Positions 21,430-34,699 of a stretch of 44,117 nucleotides of DNA are shown here, in pieces; positions within the stretch are counted from its first letter, which is position 1, and each line of letters opens with the position of its first letter. Made by a program: the position numbers and the translations under genes. The notes beneath the pieces are model-generated. The model saw only the letters and a program-made list of their open reading frames with translations. It was not told where the DNA came from and did no database searches. Source of the DNA: Trichinella spiralis (Eukaryota > Nematoda > Enoplea > Trichinellida > Trichinellidae); NCBI GenBank assembly GCA_000181795.3, contig CM012953.1, positions 19,827,439-19,871,555 of the forward strand, written 5' to 3'.

Positions 21430-23470
21430 ATCCGAACGTTTTAACAGCAAAGCAAGGAAGGCTTTTCAATGAAATTCAACGCAACGAAAGCATGATTTAG
21501 CCAAATTACCCTCAGGCTCAACTGCATCAACTGTGTTCATATTTTTATCATTTCAATTTTGGAATCTGTTAACATTATTAATTCAACGTGGAAACTTTTT
21601 AACTTGAACATGCACATGAATCAAGTGTAATAATTTCCATTGTTTATTTAAAGAAGACAACGTCTACTTTCTACAGGTATAGCTGACGAAACCGTTGAAA
21701 TTTTTGTTCAGCGTTCAAAAATGCCATGAAGAATAATTTTTAAAAATTAACATTCACACATTTTGGAATTTTAAATGTAATAAAGAATTCTTTTTTTTCA
21801 AGATGTACTAATGAAATGCTCGAAAGTTGGCACCACATGTTTATATACTTTACTTATTCAAAGCTTTGCTTTCAAATAGCTCTAAAAATAATATACATTT
21901 TGGCAGTTTAGTAGCTGAGCATTGCAATTTTCCTGCGCAACATGTGTTCTTCACATGGTGCAAAACACTAGCAAAAATTGTTCATTTATTGCTAAATGCA
22001 TAGAAGAAAAATAAACGTCGCTGATGGAATAAATTGAACATTTACTTCTATCATGTGCAGAAAGTGAATGTTCTCTGTTCGTAGTATTCTATCGGTAAGT
22101 CTGCAGTTCGATGAATTTTTCCAAAAACTGAAAAACTTAAGTAACATAATATTTCAGATAAACATTAGCATAATTGAAATTTAAGTTAACATCTTTAATA
22201 ATTAATTGTAGATTATTTTCCAACGTCAATGTTTACTTCAGTTTTGAACAAGCGGCAAAACAAATTTCAACAGTGTTTACGCATTCATTTGTTGAATTAT
22301 CCAATAAAGTACTGGCGTTAATAAAAATCCTGGCACATTGTTTAGTTTGCTCTTCGCTTTGTCTAATTCATTGATAGCACTTGGCAATGATTGATAGCTT
22401 GATCAGCTCAGTATTATAAAACCATTCGAACCAGTCGTTTTAATTCATTGCTTATGAATGCAACGATAATTTTTAAAAACCTTCATATAAATATATTTAT
22501 TGTTGAAATTTTATACTATATAAGAAACAATAACAAAATTTGTAAATATTGATAATTTTAGACCGCTTAAATATACATTTGTTTTGCTCTGGTCTAGCTA
22601 AAAACATACCTTTTAAAGTTGAATAAAAATTTCAATGACATATCATTTATTATTATTATTATGCCTATTAAAAATTTAATGTTTGAAAACTGCGAGTTAA
22701 TTTTTTATTACAAAAAATTATCGTATCAAATTACCTGAAAATGTGATGAATAAAATATAGTAATTCAAAAAATAATTGCTGCAACTTAATTTTCACAACC
22801 TATACTGTATTGTTGGGCGGCTTTTTAGCACTTTGACAGCGACACTGTTTTTCAGTTGTATTAATTACATTTTTAGTAAAGAGATTTATCCGATCTTTTT
22901 TTCTTGTATAATATTAAAGTATTTTTTGATTTTAATCATGAAAAGTGTGTCGATAGTATTGCTTTGTTTTGTTTAAATTTTTAATGAGCACTTATTATCG
23001 AATTATATTTCCCCAAGATGGCATACATTTAGTTGTTCAACTAGTTTGATTTGGCAGTGACTTTTGCAATTGTATTTCTTTTGATTTATAACTAAAATGT
23101 TCACCTGAGAAAAAGTTTTCTCGGCCTTCTTGATTCAGTGGACTTGAATAGCATCTTTTGAATTTTGCAACATTTCTGATTATAATTTAATGTTTCTTTT
23201 TAATTAAAACAGTATTTAAGGTATATTTGCCGAAGGTTAAGTAAATTTCGTCGTTTATTCGTCTTTCGAATGTCGTGTGTGCGTTGTTAATATTAAATTT
23301 TTGTAACGTTGAAAAAATATTTGCTTTATATTTTTTCTAGGAGCTTTCAACTTTTGTTGCAGGTAGTAGTCGAAAGGATATTGTTTGCAGTGGAGTGAAA
23401 ATCGAAATTTCAAGCTTGAGTTTCGAACGTGAGAATTTTTTCTGGAAGAAGAAGATTTTCGCTGAAAGCT
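21430..23470. other. AT-rich region upstream of the septin gene
   Basis: No supportable gene. Acceptor-like TATTTTTTCTAG (to 23340) and TTTTGTTGCAG (to 23363) precede the septin ATG and are candidate cis- or trans-splice sites for its 5' UTR. Confidence 0.4.
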
Positions 23471-23477
23471 AAAAAAA

Positions 23478-25459
23478 ATGGTAGTTGAGCTTGATACGCG
23501 CGACAGTGAGGTACAACATTTTTTCAATTGTATGAATTGCATGTATTATGTGTTGTTTGTTTCGAAGATTGAAAATGGAGCACCTATTGCTGTTGAAGAG
23601 CGGATTTTGCATCCGGCGTTGAATTTGGATGCGCGTCAGTTGGAATTGAAAGGTTACGTGGGTTTTTCCAACTTACCTCAACAGTTGATAGAGAAAATCA
23701 AAAAACGAGGCTGTACGTTCAATATCATGTGCGTTGGGGAAACGGGAATTGGAAAGTCGACATTAATGGAATCTTTGTTCAACCAAAGCTTTGAACTTGA
23801 TCCTTGCAGTCATGAGTTGAACAGGGTTGAGTTGCGTGAAAGAAATTTTGGTAATTTTTAATTTTAATTCAATCATTTCTTGCACCAGTTGGGTGAGGTG
23901 GAGTTTTCATTTTCAGAAGTCGAAGAACGTGACATATTGCTTAAGTTGGCTTTAGTTGAAACGGCCGGCTTTGGTGATCAAATGGACAAAGAAAACAGGT
24001 GAGATTATCTTTTATTGTAATTTCGAGTGTTGAAGAAGAAAAATAAAATAAATGTCCAAATGGGAAATTTTCAGTGTTCGTGTGATTGTCGATTATTTAA
24101 ATAACAAATATGAAATGTATCTTCAAGAAGAATTGCGAGTGAAAAGAAATCTCAGGCTTTATCATGACACTCGCATTCACGCGTGTCTTTATTTCATCTC
24201 TCCTACGGGACATGGGTAATTATTTTTGAAAGGAAATTATTTTTATATGCAAAAAAGAAAGAAATTGTTCAAGACTTAAAGCTTTGGACGTGTACGCAAT
24301 GAAGCAGCTCGGCAAGAAAGTGAACGTTATTCCTGTGATTGCAAAAGCGGACACGATTTCAAAAGAAGAATTGAAGCGTTTCAAATGCAAAGTAAGTATT
24401 TTGAACGTAATTATATTTATTCATTTCATTATAACTTGGATTGAAATGTTTCAAACAAAATAAATTAAATTAAATTAAAGCTGTTGTATAGCAAGAAAAA
24501 CTAATGGATTTTTCAGATATTGGAAGAAATTCGTTCGAATGATATTGAAATTTATCATTTTCCTGAAGATGATAGCAATGCTGCAGAGGAGAATGCAATT
24601 TTCAATGTAAGATTTCAATTGAACTAGTTGAACGTATTTGGAAATAACATTTGTGAGCATATTTGACATTGTGAAAATTGTACCATAATATTTATGTATA
24701 GTCTGTTGTACCGTTCGCAGTAGTGGGCAGTACAGATTTTGTCAAGAAAGGTGACCAGTTGGTTCGTGCTCGTCAATATCCGTGGGGCATTGTTGAAGGT
24801 GATGTGGATATTTTGTATTGTCTTCTTTTTCTACTCAGGTTTATTTATTTATTTATTTATTTTAGTGGAAAATGAAGATCATTGTGATTTTTTGAAACTT
24901 CGGGCAGCTTTGATACGTGTGAACATTGCCCACTTGGTCGACCGTACACACACGTTGTTGTACGAAAAATACCGTTGCGTTCGTCTAAAAGAACTCGGTG
25001 TTAAAGATGGGGATATCGGACCAGGCATGATGCAGGCTTACAAGATGGTCTCTAGCCCCAGTTTTGTTGTTTAATGTTGAAATCAACCAAATTATCATTT
25101 CATTTAATTTTCAGCGAAAATCAGAATTACTTGCCCAAGTGCAGTCGACGGAATCAGAAGTACGCGAGCGTTTTGTGCAGAAGATCAAAGCGAAAGAACT
25201 TGAACTGAAAGAAAAAGAACGTGAGGTAGAGGAACAAAAAAATGAATATTTTTTTTCTTTGATAATTTTATTTCTGTATACTGCATGTGCATAAATATAA
25301 AATTGTGAACAGATTCAAGAAAAGATGGAAACGCAAAATAGAGAATTTCAATTGGAAATGCAACGATTGGATGAAAAGTGTCGTCAAGTGGACAAAGAAA
25401 TGATGGATTTCGAACATGCAAAGCAACAATTTTTGCTAACCAAAACAAAGAAAAAGTGA
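23478..25459 (+). CDS. Septin, SEPT6 group
   Basis: A filament-forming GTP-binding protein of the cell cortex and cytokinesis. Exons: 23478-23510, 23568-23850, 23917-23998, 24075-24215, 24274-24391, 24517-24606, 24702-24798, 24866-25047, 25115-25225, 25313-25459; 427 aa, all phases consistent. The order of motifs is: GYVGFSNLP polybasic region, P-loop GETGIGKST, switch 2 [14 protein letters not shown] (the first position of DxxG is Glu), [19 protein letters not shown] guanine-specificity motif, the septin unique element (ARQYPWG then VENEDHCDF), and a C-terminal coiled coil of charged heptads from about residue 340. The GFGDQ-x-KE and PTGHG signatures and missing switch-1 Thr context resemble human SEPT6/8/10/11. 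The first intron is 57 nt, in frame and stop-free, so a longer N-terminus is possible. AATAAA lies at 25666. Confidence 0.93.
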
Positions 25460-25665
25460 TTTTCAAGTAGAAAACGAAATTTTCAGAATTTTTAATTTTG
25501 CATGTTCAAAATTATTATTGCAACAAATTTCAACTTCTCTAAACAATAATGTTGTTGGAAAATTTGACCATATAATCGATTCACATTTATACCCCTTTTT
25601 TTCCTGCTTTTCTTATAATTTTGTAAAGTTGTGATCTTATTTTCAAATGATCAGTAGTAAAATTA

Positions 25666-25671
25666 AATAAA
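25666..25671 (+). terminator. Polyadenylation signal of the septin gene
   Basis: AATAAA about 207 nt after the stop codon, in AT-rich sequence. Confidence 0.5.
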
Positions 25672-25679
25672 CGAAACAT

Positions 25680-28600
25680 ATTGCACATGTATATCAATTT
25701 TAACAAACTGTTTTGCTTCATTATTATTGTTTGCATTCATTTTTAATGGTTTTTTTTCTTCTACATGTAAAAGTTTATTTTTTCGTGATATTTCAACAAA
25801 ATTGCATTTTCATCTATATTCACAGACGAAAGACGCAATTATTTATAAAATTCAATTAACTTTACATTGTAAGATTTTAATTTTTTTCGAAAAATAATAT
25901 AATCAAAAAGATAGACACAATTTATTGTTGTATTTCAGGTAATTGAATCATATTGAAAATTTGAAAAAAATTTAGAATAACTTTGAACATTTGTTTTATT
26001 TTTTTAATAACAGATTTTTCTTCACTTTTTTAAATTAGCAACGATTGTTTCGATTAATGACCGACGTTCCCCTCTTATAGCTTTTATAAGAATTGAAATG
26101 GAGAGTCAGTTTAATTTAGGTTGCTTGTTTTTACTGCAAAAATGTACGTCTGACGTTGGAAATTTTCAATAATTATACGAAAGCAAAGCTACATCAATTA
26201 GTGATCTAGCTGAGCTGACTGTGCAATAATTGGAAATTTCATCTATGCTTACCAATTGAAACATGTTGAAAATGGAAATTTTCCACAATAAAATTCCATC
26301 ATAATATTGAACAGTGTACAATTTCACGGGGAAAAATTTAAATTTTTATAACACAAACAAACAATAACACAAATTCACAAATACACTTGTGAACAGTTTC
26401 GCTTTCATTTTTTTTCTCTCATTTTATTTGTACGAGCTGTCAAGCAACTTTTGCGTTTCATTTGTCAATACATGTGACGCTTATAACATGCTGCAGTTGT
26501 GAAGAGAAAGAAAACCAACAACAACAACAATAACAAGCTTTTCAGGCTTTTAAAATATGCATGCCAGGCAGTCAGTAATAAAAACGGATCAACGATGTGC
26601 GTACGTCATCGAAAAATTTTCCATGAATCATTCGACTGCATATTGATTTTCCAAGCTTCCCATTTGGACGAGAACAACAACGGCTGGCATGTCAGTCGAA
26701 TCAATTTGCACCACAGCGAGTTAGTCAAACTTTCATCATCAGCTGAGTTGGATTCTGCTGAAAACAATATATACATATATATATATATGTATATATTCAA
26801 CATCGCCATCTATTATTTCTTGCATTTTCAATTCATCACAATGAACAGTCACTATACACGATGAAAATCCTTCTCAATCAATCAACTAACTATCCAAGTA
26901 GGTGAGATGAGGAATAGTACTGTTCGATTAAGCGTTGCGAATCATCTCCTCTGTCCTCTGTCCACGTTGCCCGTCAATTAATTCTCTTTTTTCCCAAAAC
27001 TTTCACTTCAACTTAGCTGTGTATTTTTAATGAAATGCAAATTTTACAAGGAAAAATTGTGTTATTTTTTTTTATTTTTTTCATTTCAGATCATTACACG
27101 CAATATCAACAAGCGCTTAATGGCCAATAAATCGGACATTTGCATAAACAACTTGTCGTTCAATTTTTAACATCTTTTTCTTTAACCAGAAAACACGCTG
27201 TAAGTGATTCAAATTTCTTTGGATAATGCTCAAAAAACTGGGACGCATTTTTTTTACAAATTCCCAACATTTGAAAAAGCGGTATGATTTTCATACTGTA
27301 ATCTCATGTTATGATTTTCAAGTTTAAAGCAATGCAGAGCAGTTTAGGTGCGTTTTAGGGTTATTTTTTCAATACTTTACACTTTATTTTGTACATTTTA
27401 ATACATCTCAGTGTAGAAATTATCTATTCTTTAAAAGAGTATCGAAATTGTTTTCTTTTTTTAAATGAATTAAAAGATAATACTTTTTCATAATATCAGT
27501 TTTTATATCGTTTGCATTTCGTCGCATGAAAATAATTTTTATTTCTTTTGATTTAACAATTTTAATATCAACACAGTGTTTGGAACGCAATTCAAAATTT
27601 GTGTTTACCGATTTTGAATTACTTTCACTGTTTACTTTAATGCACTTTGATGACAGAGCTAAATGTGAACCTTTCTACTTTTGCTGACAGGATGTTCATT
27701 AAATTATTTGTCTACATCAGCTTGTCTTGAGAAATTTAAGTGGATGCTTTCAAGGTTTGATTATTGAACAATTCTTTTCTTATAAGAGGGGTTTTTGATG
27801 GCGAAATTCTGATCTCATGTTTATTAAAAATGTAAGTACAGTTTTATTTGGATCAAAAAATACACTGAAAAAGCATGAAAATTAAAACAATGCTTTAATT
27901 AATCATTTCAGTTGCTATACATCGAATGTTATTCTTCTTCACTTGACGAGAAAAAAATTAATTAATAAACAAGTTGTTATTTGAATAGGATGCAATGCAT
28001 TTTGTTGTATTTCAATTAAATTCAGACAGAATATTTTCTTTTCATTGTCCTTTTTAATGTTTAATAATAATAATAATAATAAAATCAATTATTGTGTCGA
28101 CGTCATTGCTATTCGATTGTACTTGGCAGGTTTTGTTGTTTTCGGTTCTCTTCAAGTATAAGAATGAAAATAATAATATTTTTCTGTCTTCTTAGATTAT
28201 AATTTTTTTAATGATAAAGAAGAATTTATTCACTATTCTGAAATTTCTATTTGGAATATTTCTGATGTGAAAGAGATGAAAAATTATTATTTCACTTCAC
28301 GAAAGTTTCATTGTAATTTTGGAAAATTTGTTGTTCATTTTGAAAAGTAGTGAACCGCTTTGTGTCAATTTTTTTACTCCTACATAGTATAATAATAATA
28401 ATAATAATAATAAATTTGAAAATAAAAATGATCAAAGTTGGAAAAAGAAAAGAAAACAAAATCATAATAAACAGCAAAATCAAAAATGGATTGTTATTGT
28501 TGGATTAAATTGATAAATTGATATTCAAACATTTCGTACGTGTTTAAAGTAGTAAAAACTAACTTTGAAAAAAATCGATGTCGACGTCATTTATTTATTT

Positions 28601-31600
28601 GTTGTTGTTGTTGTTTTACTTTCAAGTTGTTTACTTTAAATTTTAATAGTTTTTGTAAAGCCATTACCTCGACATGTGGTGTTCAAAATTCTGGCCTGGG
28701 GTGGATGGTGTTGGCTGCTTACTTTTTCTAATGTTGTTCAACGAATTTCAACCCATCGAATGAATAGAGCATAATTTTGATAAATAAATATTCAAACCTA
28801 ATCGCACGTGAACTTCGTTTTTTTTATTATTCAAAATTAATGAAGATATTTTATGTTGGGTGTGAATTTTTGAATATAAAATTGAAATTTATCAATCAAT
28901 CAGTCAGTCAACATATTTTTGTTTGTTGGAAATTTTACTGATAAAGCAAAATAAAGACAAGGTTGAACGCTTATCCAGTTCATTCTATGCAAGTGTTGAT
29001 TCGTATCAGTGAATATTTGAATTTCATTTATCCAATTCTGATTTATCTTAATTTTCAAGTAAATCAAGTCCAGTTTTTATATTTTAATACAACAAAATTT
29101 GTTTTCTATTTATTTATGTAAAACGTTTGAGTAAATATAATGCTTCTTTGCAAGTCAAATGTGCGTGCAAACATTTTCAAATTTAATGAAATAAAAATCA
29201 ATATTATGTTATTGTATATGTTACTTTTGCATTTCATATTCGCATTTGAAATTGTTGTGTAATGAAATTTCATTGTTGGATAAAATTCCCTTTCCTTTTC
29301 CGAAACTACAACCAAAATTTTATTAATCATACGAAATTTGCTTAAATTTTGTTTTTTTCCATTCATGCTTATTTCTATTTCCAAGCACTCAGCAGAGTTA
29401 TTGAGGTCATTAGAACAAGTTCTGCACAATTTCGGGGTCATATTAACCGTGAGAAAGCCGGCTATTCACACAATGGGAATAATACAAACAATACGGCACA
29501 ATTCAAAGAAGCATTGTTGTTGCTAATCTGAGCATACAGAAAGAAACATTATTACTGTTATTATTAAAATATATTTAAAAAACTGATGCTATTTTACTGT
29601 ATAAAGCATTTTTTGATAAAAGATTAAAAATACATTTTCTTTTGCTTCACATCACATTTGTGTTTGCAAATGTCTTTTTTTTATTTTATCTCATTTGAAG
29701 AAAATAAAAATGCATTTCAACTAAGCAACAATAAATAGAAATAAAAAGTCCAAGGTGAGATTAAGTTTGCATCTCTTTTTTCTGCATTTATACTCTACTC
29801 CCTTGTATTTATTTTTTCACTGTTCAATTTTGAAAAAGTAAACTTTTAGCACTTTGCAATGTAGAAATTTCCTTCCTTTATCCATCAAATAAACACAATT
29901 CAACAAGTTTTCAATTCAATTTCAAAAGTAATATTTACATTGGAAAATTTTCGAGTGAAACGCTCACATACATAATTGCTTACTGACGTTCGATTTGTTG
30001 GAACATGCAGGAATTGATTGCAATAAATAAAACTTCCCAGTTTACTTTTACGTAGTAAGCATACACACAAACAAAAACACACACAATGGCCTCCTGTGCT
30101 CGTAGTTCTAAGGTCATTTTAACAAAAGAATTTGTTTTTTCTTTCCATTTTCTATTTTAATTGAAATTCCAATATCGACTTTTTCCTCCCGATCATCATT
30201 TTCATATTCGGAAAATGAATTATAAAAACAGTAATTTTCTTCAATATCAACATGATGAAACGACAACAATTTCGTCATTTTCAGCGATGAATAATCACAT
30301 TTAACACAGACAAAGAAGTGATAAGCAATCTGAATGAATGAATTGGATCGATTCAACCAGATAGATCGCTTCAATGTGAACTTTTACAATAAAAATAGCT
30401 GACAAAATTGGTCGCATTCAACACTCCGACATGTCAAATGTCAAAACTGTTTTACTTACTTGTTTTCTTTTTTTTTCACTCATCATCATCATCATCATCG
30501 ACTTCTTCTTCCTCTTCCTTTACCCCACCATGTTGTTTTATTAAAAAAATCAAAAATTGTCCGACTCAAAAGCGTCACTAAAATATTGAACGGAACATCA
30601 ATCCATTCATTACAATTATTTATTTATATAAAAAGGCAGTTTTTTCTTTATCGAAAGTATTCTTCCGTGTAAAATATCGATTTTTCTGTTTCTTTTTTGT
30701 CGATGATGATGATGATGATTCAACTTTGAATAAAGTATTAATTGCCAATTCATCCATTGTTCGTGATGCATGCGAGAAGAAAAGAAAAAAAAATTTCTTT
30801 CCACCTACCATAGCAAAATTTATTTCAATCGTACCATTGTGCATTATACCGTACGGTAAGTGAGAATGATTTTCAAGGTTGTATTTTTGAAAAAAACAAA
30901 ATTTTCATCCACTTTCATTTCAGCAGTTTTTGAACATTTGTAATTATTTTGTTAAAAGATATTTTTCATCAATACAATGTTGTTTCAAAATCTATTTTCA
31001 ATTTTAATATTGCAATTAAATTTTGTAAAAATATAGTCGTAGAAAAAAGGATTGTTCAGTTGATTGTTGTTCATTTTAGGTGTTCATTTCTATTTATACA
31101 ATTTAAACAGTTTGGAAAGAAAGCATGCATATGTTGTTGTTGTTGTCTATATCCTTTTTTGTTCAAAATACCAGACGTGTGATTGCACATGAAATTTGAA
31201 AAGTTTTGATGAAAAAAAAACAAATTAAACGGAACAAATTCAAATCATTTTGTAAATAAATTGATAAATTTTCAAATTTGATCAGTATAACAGCGACAAG
31301 AACAATAATAACAACAACAGTGATAATAATTAATGATAAATAATAATAAATGATGCCTGGTGTGTTCACCCTTTGGTTAATTAACACGTCATTGGTGACT
31401 CGTGTGACCTAGAAAAATTTTTTTTTCAAAGTTCCGCTTGTGAAATAATGCGTGCTCTATTCTGTAAAGATAAATTTGACCGTCAGTTGATTGATGACGA
31501 CGACAACAGCAACAACAACAACAACAACAACAGCAAAGTGCTGACATGAACAAATCTCGACTTGATGGTCGTTTCAGCGATTTGTGATAATAATAATTTT

Positions 31601-32350
31601 AATAATAAAAACAGACATACGAATGCGAAAAGAATTGAACTTTAAAAAAAATTTAAATTTTCAACAGGAAGCACATTGCCGTCAATGGCAGATGGCGAGC
31701 CGGGACGTTTCGAATGACAGACAGCTGTTGAAATGAATTTCTGGGAAATTTATAGTCAATCTGTTTTGTTGGAAATTTGCGCATCATCATGCGAATCAAA
31801 GCTTTGCGCTTTTATAGCTTCTTCACTTTGGATTTGGATTTTGATCATTTTGACGACGACGCTGTGCTCGGACATGGGAAATTTATTATTACTTGTATCA
31901 TTATTATTGTCACTGATTCGTGTTTTTTTTTGGTTCTTCACACTGTCATTTTGTTGTCTTCAATCGACCGGAAATGCGATCGATAATGTTCTATTGATTT
32001 TTTCATCATCATCATTATATTCTTCAGAATAGCAGCTTGCAGATCTTGCTGACCGCTGGTCAACTGCTGACCTCATTCAGTTCAGTCCAATATTCCATAG
32101 TCTGTGCGTCACCACGTTCACGGCCATCACCTTCACCAGCACCATTTTCACAACAATGGGACATTGTAAAAAAGTGTCATGCATTTTAGAGATTTTTCAT
32201 CTTATTATATTTTATTTTTCATTTCATTGTATTTTCGATTATGTGATTTACATTTTTGTATTTCAACTTTTTAAATATTCATTATTACATTGCGCTTTTA
32301 TTCTCGCGTACAACGAACATTTATCCGGATATTATTAGATTTTTATGAAA
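25680..32350. other. Gene-poor AT-rich stretch with simple repeats
   Basis: I see no frame with protein-like composition and matching splice sites over about 6.6 kb. Simple repeats occur: TA at about 26770-26790, AAT at about 28064-28082 and 28389-28413, CAT at 30478-30498, GAT at 30700-30718, CAA at 31508-31533. Patches of higher complexity at about 26550-26760, 29390-29510, 31660-31740 and 32030-32160 could be unannotated exons or regulatory DNA. I cannot assign them. Confidence 0.5.
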
Positions 32351-32361
32351 TTTTAATTTTC
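32345..32361 (+). promoter_or_regulatory. Acceptor-like site upstream of the cyclin gene
   Basis: GAAATTTTAATTTTCAG ends about 86 nt before the ATG at 32448. It would give a 5' UTR containing a GA dinucleotide run (about 32389-32408) and a CAG run. It could be an SL trans-splice site or a normal acceptor. Confidence 0.35.
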
Positions 32362-32447
32362 AGAAGAATTCTTTCTCAAAGAAAGATAGAGAGAGAGAGA
32401 GAGAGAGAATTCTTTTCCACTCAACAGCAGCAGCAATTTGAACCGGT

Positions 32448-33708
32448 ATGCAACGTAAGGCAACGCTCTGCTTGCTGCAGTTGACTTTGGAAAAGGAACA
32501 GCAGCAATGGGAAGCGTGGATGACCAAAGACTACTTAAAGTTCACGGTCAGTTTTGACCTATTATTTATTATTTTGTTTCATTTTAATTAGAATTTTAAT
32601 GTTCAATGAATTTCTGCTTATTCAGGAAAAAGAGTTTATCACTGCTAACAATCGTGACCAAACGATAAAATGGATAACAAAACTTGCAAAGTCGTTTTGT
32701 TTGGGTGCGGACGTGGTGGCTTCAGCTGCGCTGATGGTCGACTGCGTTTTAACCAAAGTCAAGGTGCCGTTGAAATGTCTAAATTGTATAGCATTGTCCT
32801 GTCTTTACACTGCCGGCAAGGTTCTGGAAGATGCAGAAGTGGGTGAAATTATCATCATCATCATCTTCTTCTTCTTCTTCTTGTTTATTCATCCAATTTA
32901 TCCATTTAGTTTATGCCTTACAGTTCAGAACTGATCAAAGCGGCTCGATGCTCTTACAGTGTACAAGATTTGACGCTCACTGAACGAACTCTTGTTAATC
33001 TTCTCGATTGGGATCTCACACCAGTCACGTTGTATACCTTTTTGGAGCTAGTGAGTGACTTTTGCCTGCTTGTTTTTGTTTAAATTGGTCAAAATGAAAT
33101 TCTGTACAATACATGCAGCTGCTGATCATAACGTTTTCTCCAAGTTCCTGCTGCAAAGCGTTGATGGCGCAATTCCAACCGGCATTGGATGCTGTCAACG
33201 CCAATCACAGTCTGATGACTACTTACCGGCCGTCGACGCTGTCAATAGCGATGTATGCATTGTTTCTTGAGCAAAGATCGAAAAACATGACAACCGGAGT
33301 GAACATTCTTTTACAATTTATGCAAGTAAAAAAATATTACTGATTTTTTTGCTTGTTTCAATTATTGTATTGTGTTTCTTTGTGTCCAAGATACCGTACG
33401 ACAAGTATGCGTCGTGTCGTGATTCGTTGGTCAAGATGTTGATTGTGAACAAAGTTTTGCACGCCGACGGCCTGCTGATGAAAACTGCAAATCTCGGCAC
33501 CACTGCCACCGCCCAGTCGAAACGAAGGCAAATCAAATCGACGAATCCGAAACGTCGATGCGACGAACAGCAATGCGTATTTCAAAAATGCAAATCAGCG
33601 ATCGACAACCAATCGACGACCACCAACGACGACGATGTGCTGCGTGACTTGGTAAATCTGTACAATTCGTCCACGATGTTGTACACGGACATGTGCCCGG
33701 ACCAGTGA
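32448..33708 (+). CDS. Cyclin G/I-like protein
   Basis: Five exons, 32448-32546, 32626-32838, 32910-33050, 33119-33325 and 33391-33708, all phase 0, encode 325 aa. The N-terminal cyclin box (about 34-145) has the order seen in cyclins G and I: RDQTIKWITKLAKSF, VVASAALMVDCVLTKVKVP, LNCIALSCLYTAGKVLED, SELIKAARCSYSVQDL, TERTLVNLLDWDLTPVT. A second helical region follows (RPSTLSIAMYALFLEQ). The last 90 residues are polar and low in order, with basic runs (KRRQ, PKRR) that could be a nuclear signal and a poly-Thr/Asp stretch. G/I cyclins are atypical regulators linked to p53, PP2A and CDK5 in vertebrates; whether this one binds a kinase cannot be read from sequence. The exon 3 acceptor was chosen to keep the SELIK frame. 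It is convergent with the NADAR gene. Confidence 0.82.
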
Positions 33709-34690
33709 ATAACGTGCCTGAAGCAGAGTTTGAAAAAAATTTTACTCTTCTTTTTTCCCCACCACCATTCTCTCCCTTCTCTTTCTTTTTCTTGTCTCAT
33801 CATACTTCCCTAAGAGTCAGTCAGTCGGTGATTGTTTTCATTAACAATTAGCTGATAATAATACGAATTACTCTTGTACCACCATTGTCTTTAATCACTG
33901 TCTCTTGCTCAGTCAGAGGTGGTCGTCTATTTTCGTTTTGTGCTTTATATTCTTCTCATCGATCCAACAACAACATGTTTGCTTTTTCTTCGCTGACACG
34001 TCAGCTAACAGACAAACAGATAGACCCTGGTTGGTCTTCTTTCTCAAGAAAAAATAAACAATGTTTTAATGAAAATTTTTCTCCATTTTTTCTACTTTAA
34101 TCAAAAATATTCCAATTATATATCACTGGAAATTGCACACAAAAAGCATTTCACAACCAAAAATGTGACCGAACATAATATTATTTTTCGGTTGTTGTTT
34201 ATACAGAGAGATTCATTTCGCAGCATGTCTGTCAATAACACGACACTGGCAGGCAGGCGGTAGGTGAACTGTACCCGTTGCCTCTTCCGCAATTTGGTTA
34301 AGCTACTACTACTAGTACTATTTATAGATTCTTTTGGCCCAAGCGTAGTTAAACTGGAAAAATCGCATCAACTGGTGAAATGTTCTAAAAAAAACCAACC
34401 GCCATATTATATTTCGTCGTCATTTTGATCCATGCTGCATAATGAAAAAGAAAAAAAAAGAATAAATTAAATAAAACGCGCGCATGCTCTTGAAAATTCA
34501 GAAGAAAAAATGATGATAATAATAATAAGAATAACGAATTGCTTTCCTCTTAGTGATACATACGTGAGACTAGGAAAAATTTGCATCATCTGTACGCGTC
34601 AATTGCGTTTTACACGGCAGCCGAATAGCAAAAAAAATACATGGAAAAGTATTAAAACAATGAAGATGTTAATAAATAAATGGGTGGTAA
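33709..34690. other. Convergent 3' intergenic region
   Basis: Holds the 3' UTRs of the cyclin-like gene (plus) and the NADAR gene (minus). A candidate AATAAA for the cyclin gene is in AAAAAATAAACAATG at about 34051. A TTTATTTA stretch near 34670 would serve the minus strand. No other gene is seen. Confidence 0.4.
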
Positions 34691-34699
34691 ATTAATTTG

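Noticed and set aside
26499-26864. Plus-strand frame of about 120 codons
   Set aside because: It begins at a non-ATG codon, opens with an Asn run and ends in a Ile-Tyr run from a TA microsatellite; no family resemblance or splice context.
31733-32032. Plus-strand frame of 99 codons rich in Leu, Ile and Phe
   Set aside because: Low-complexity TTT/ATT-rich translation with no signal peptide cut site, homology or splice evidence.
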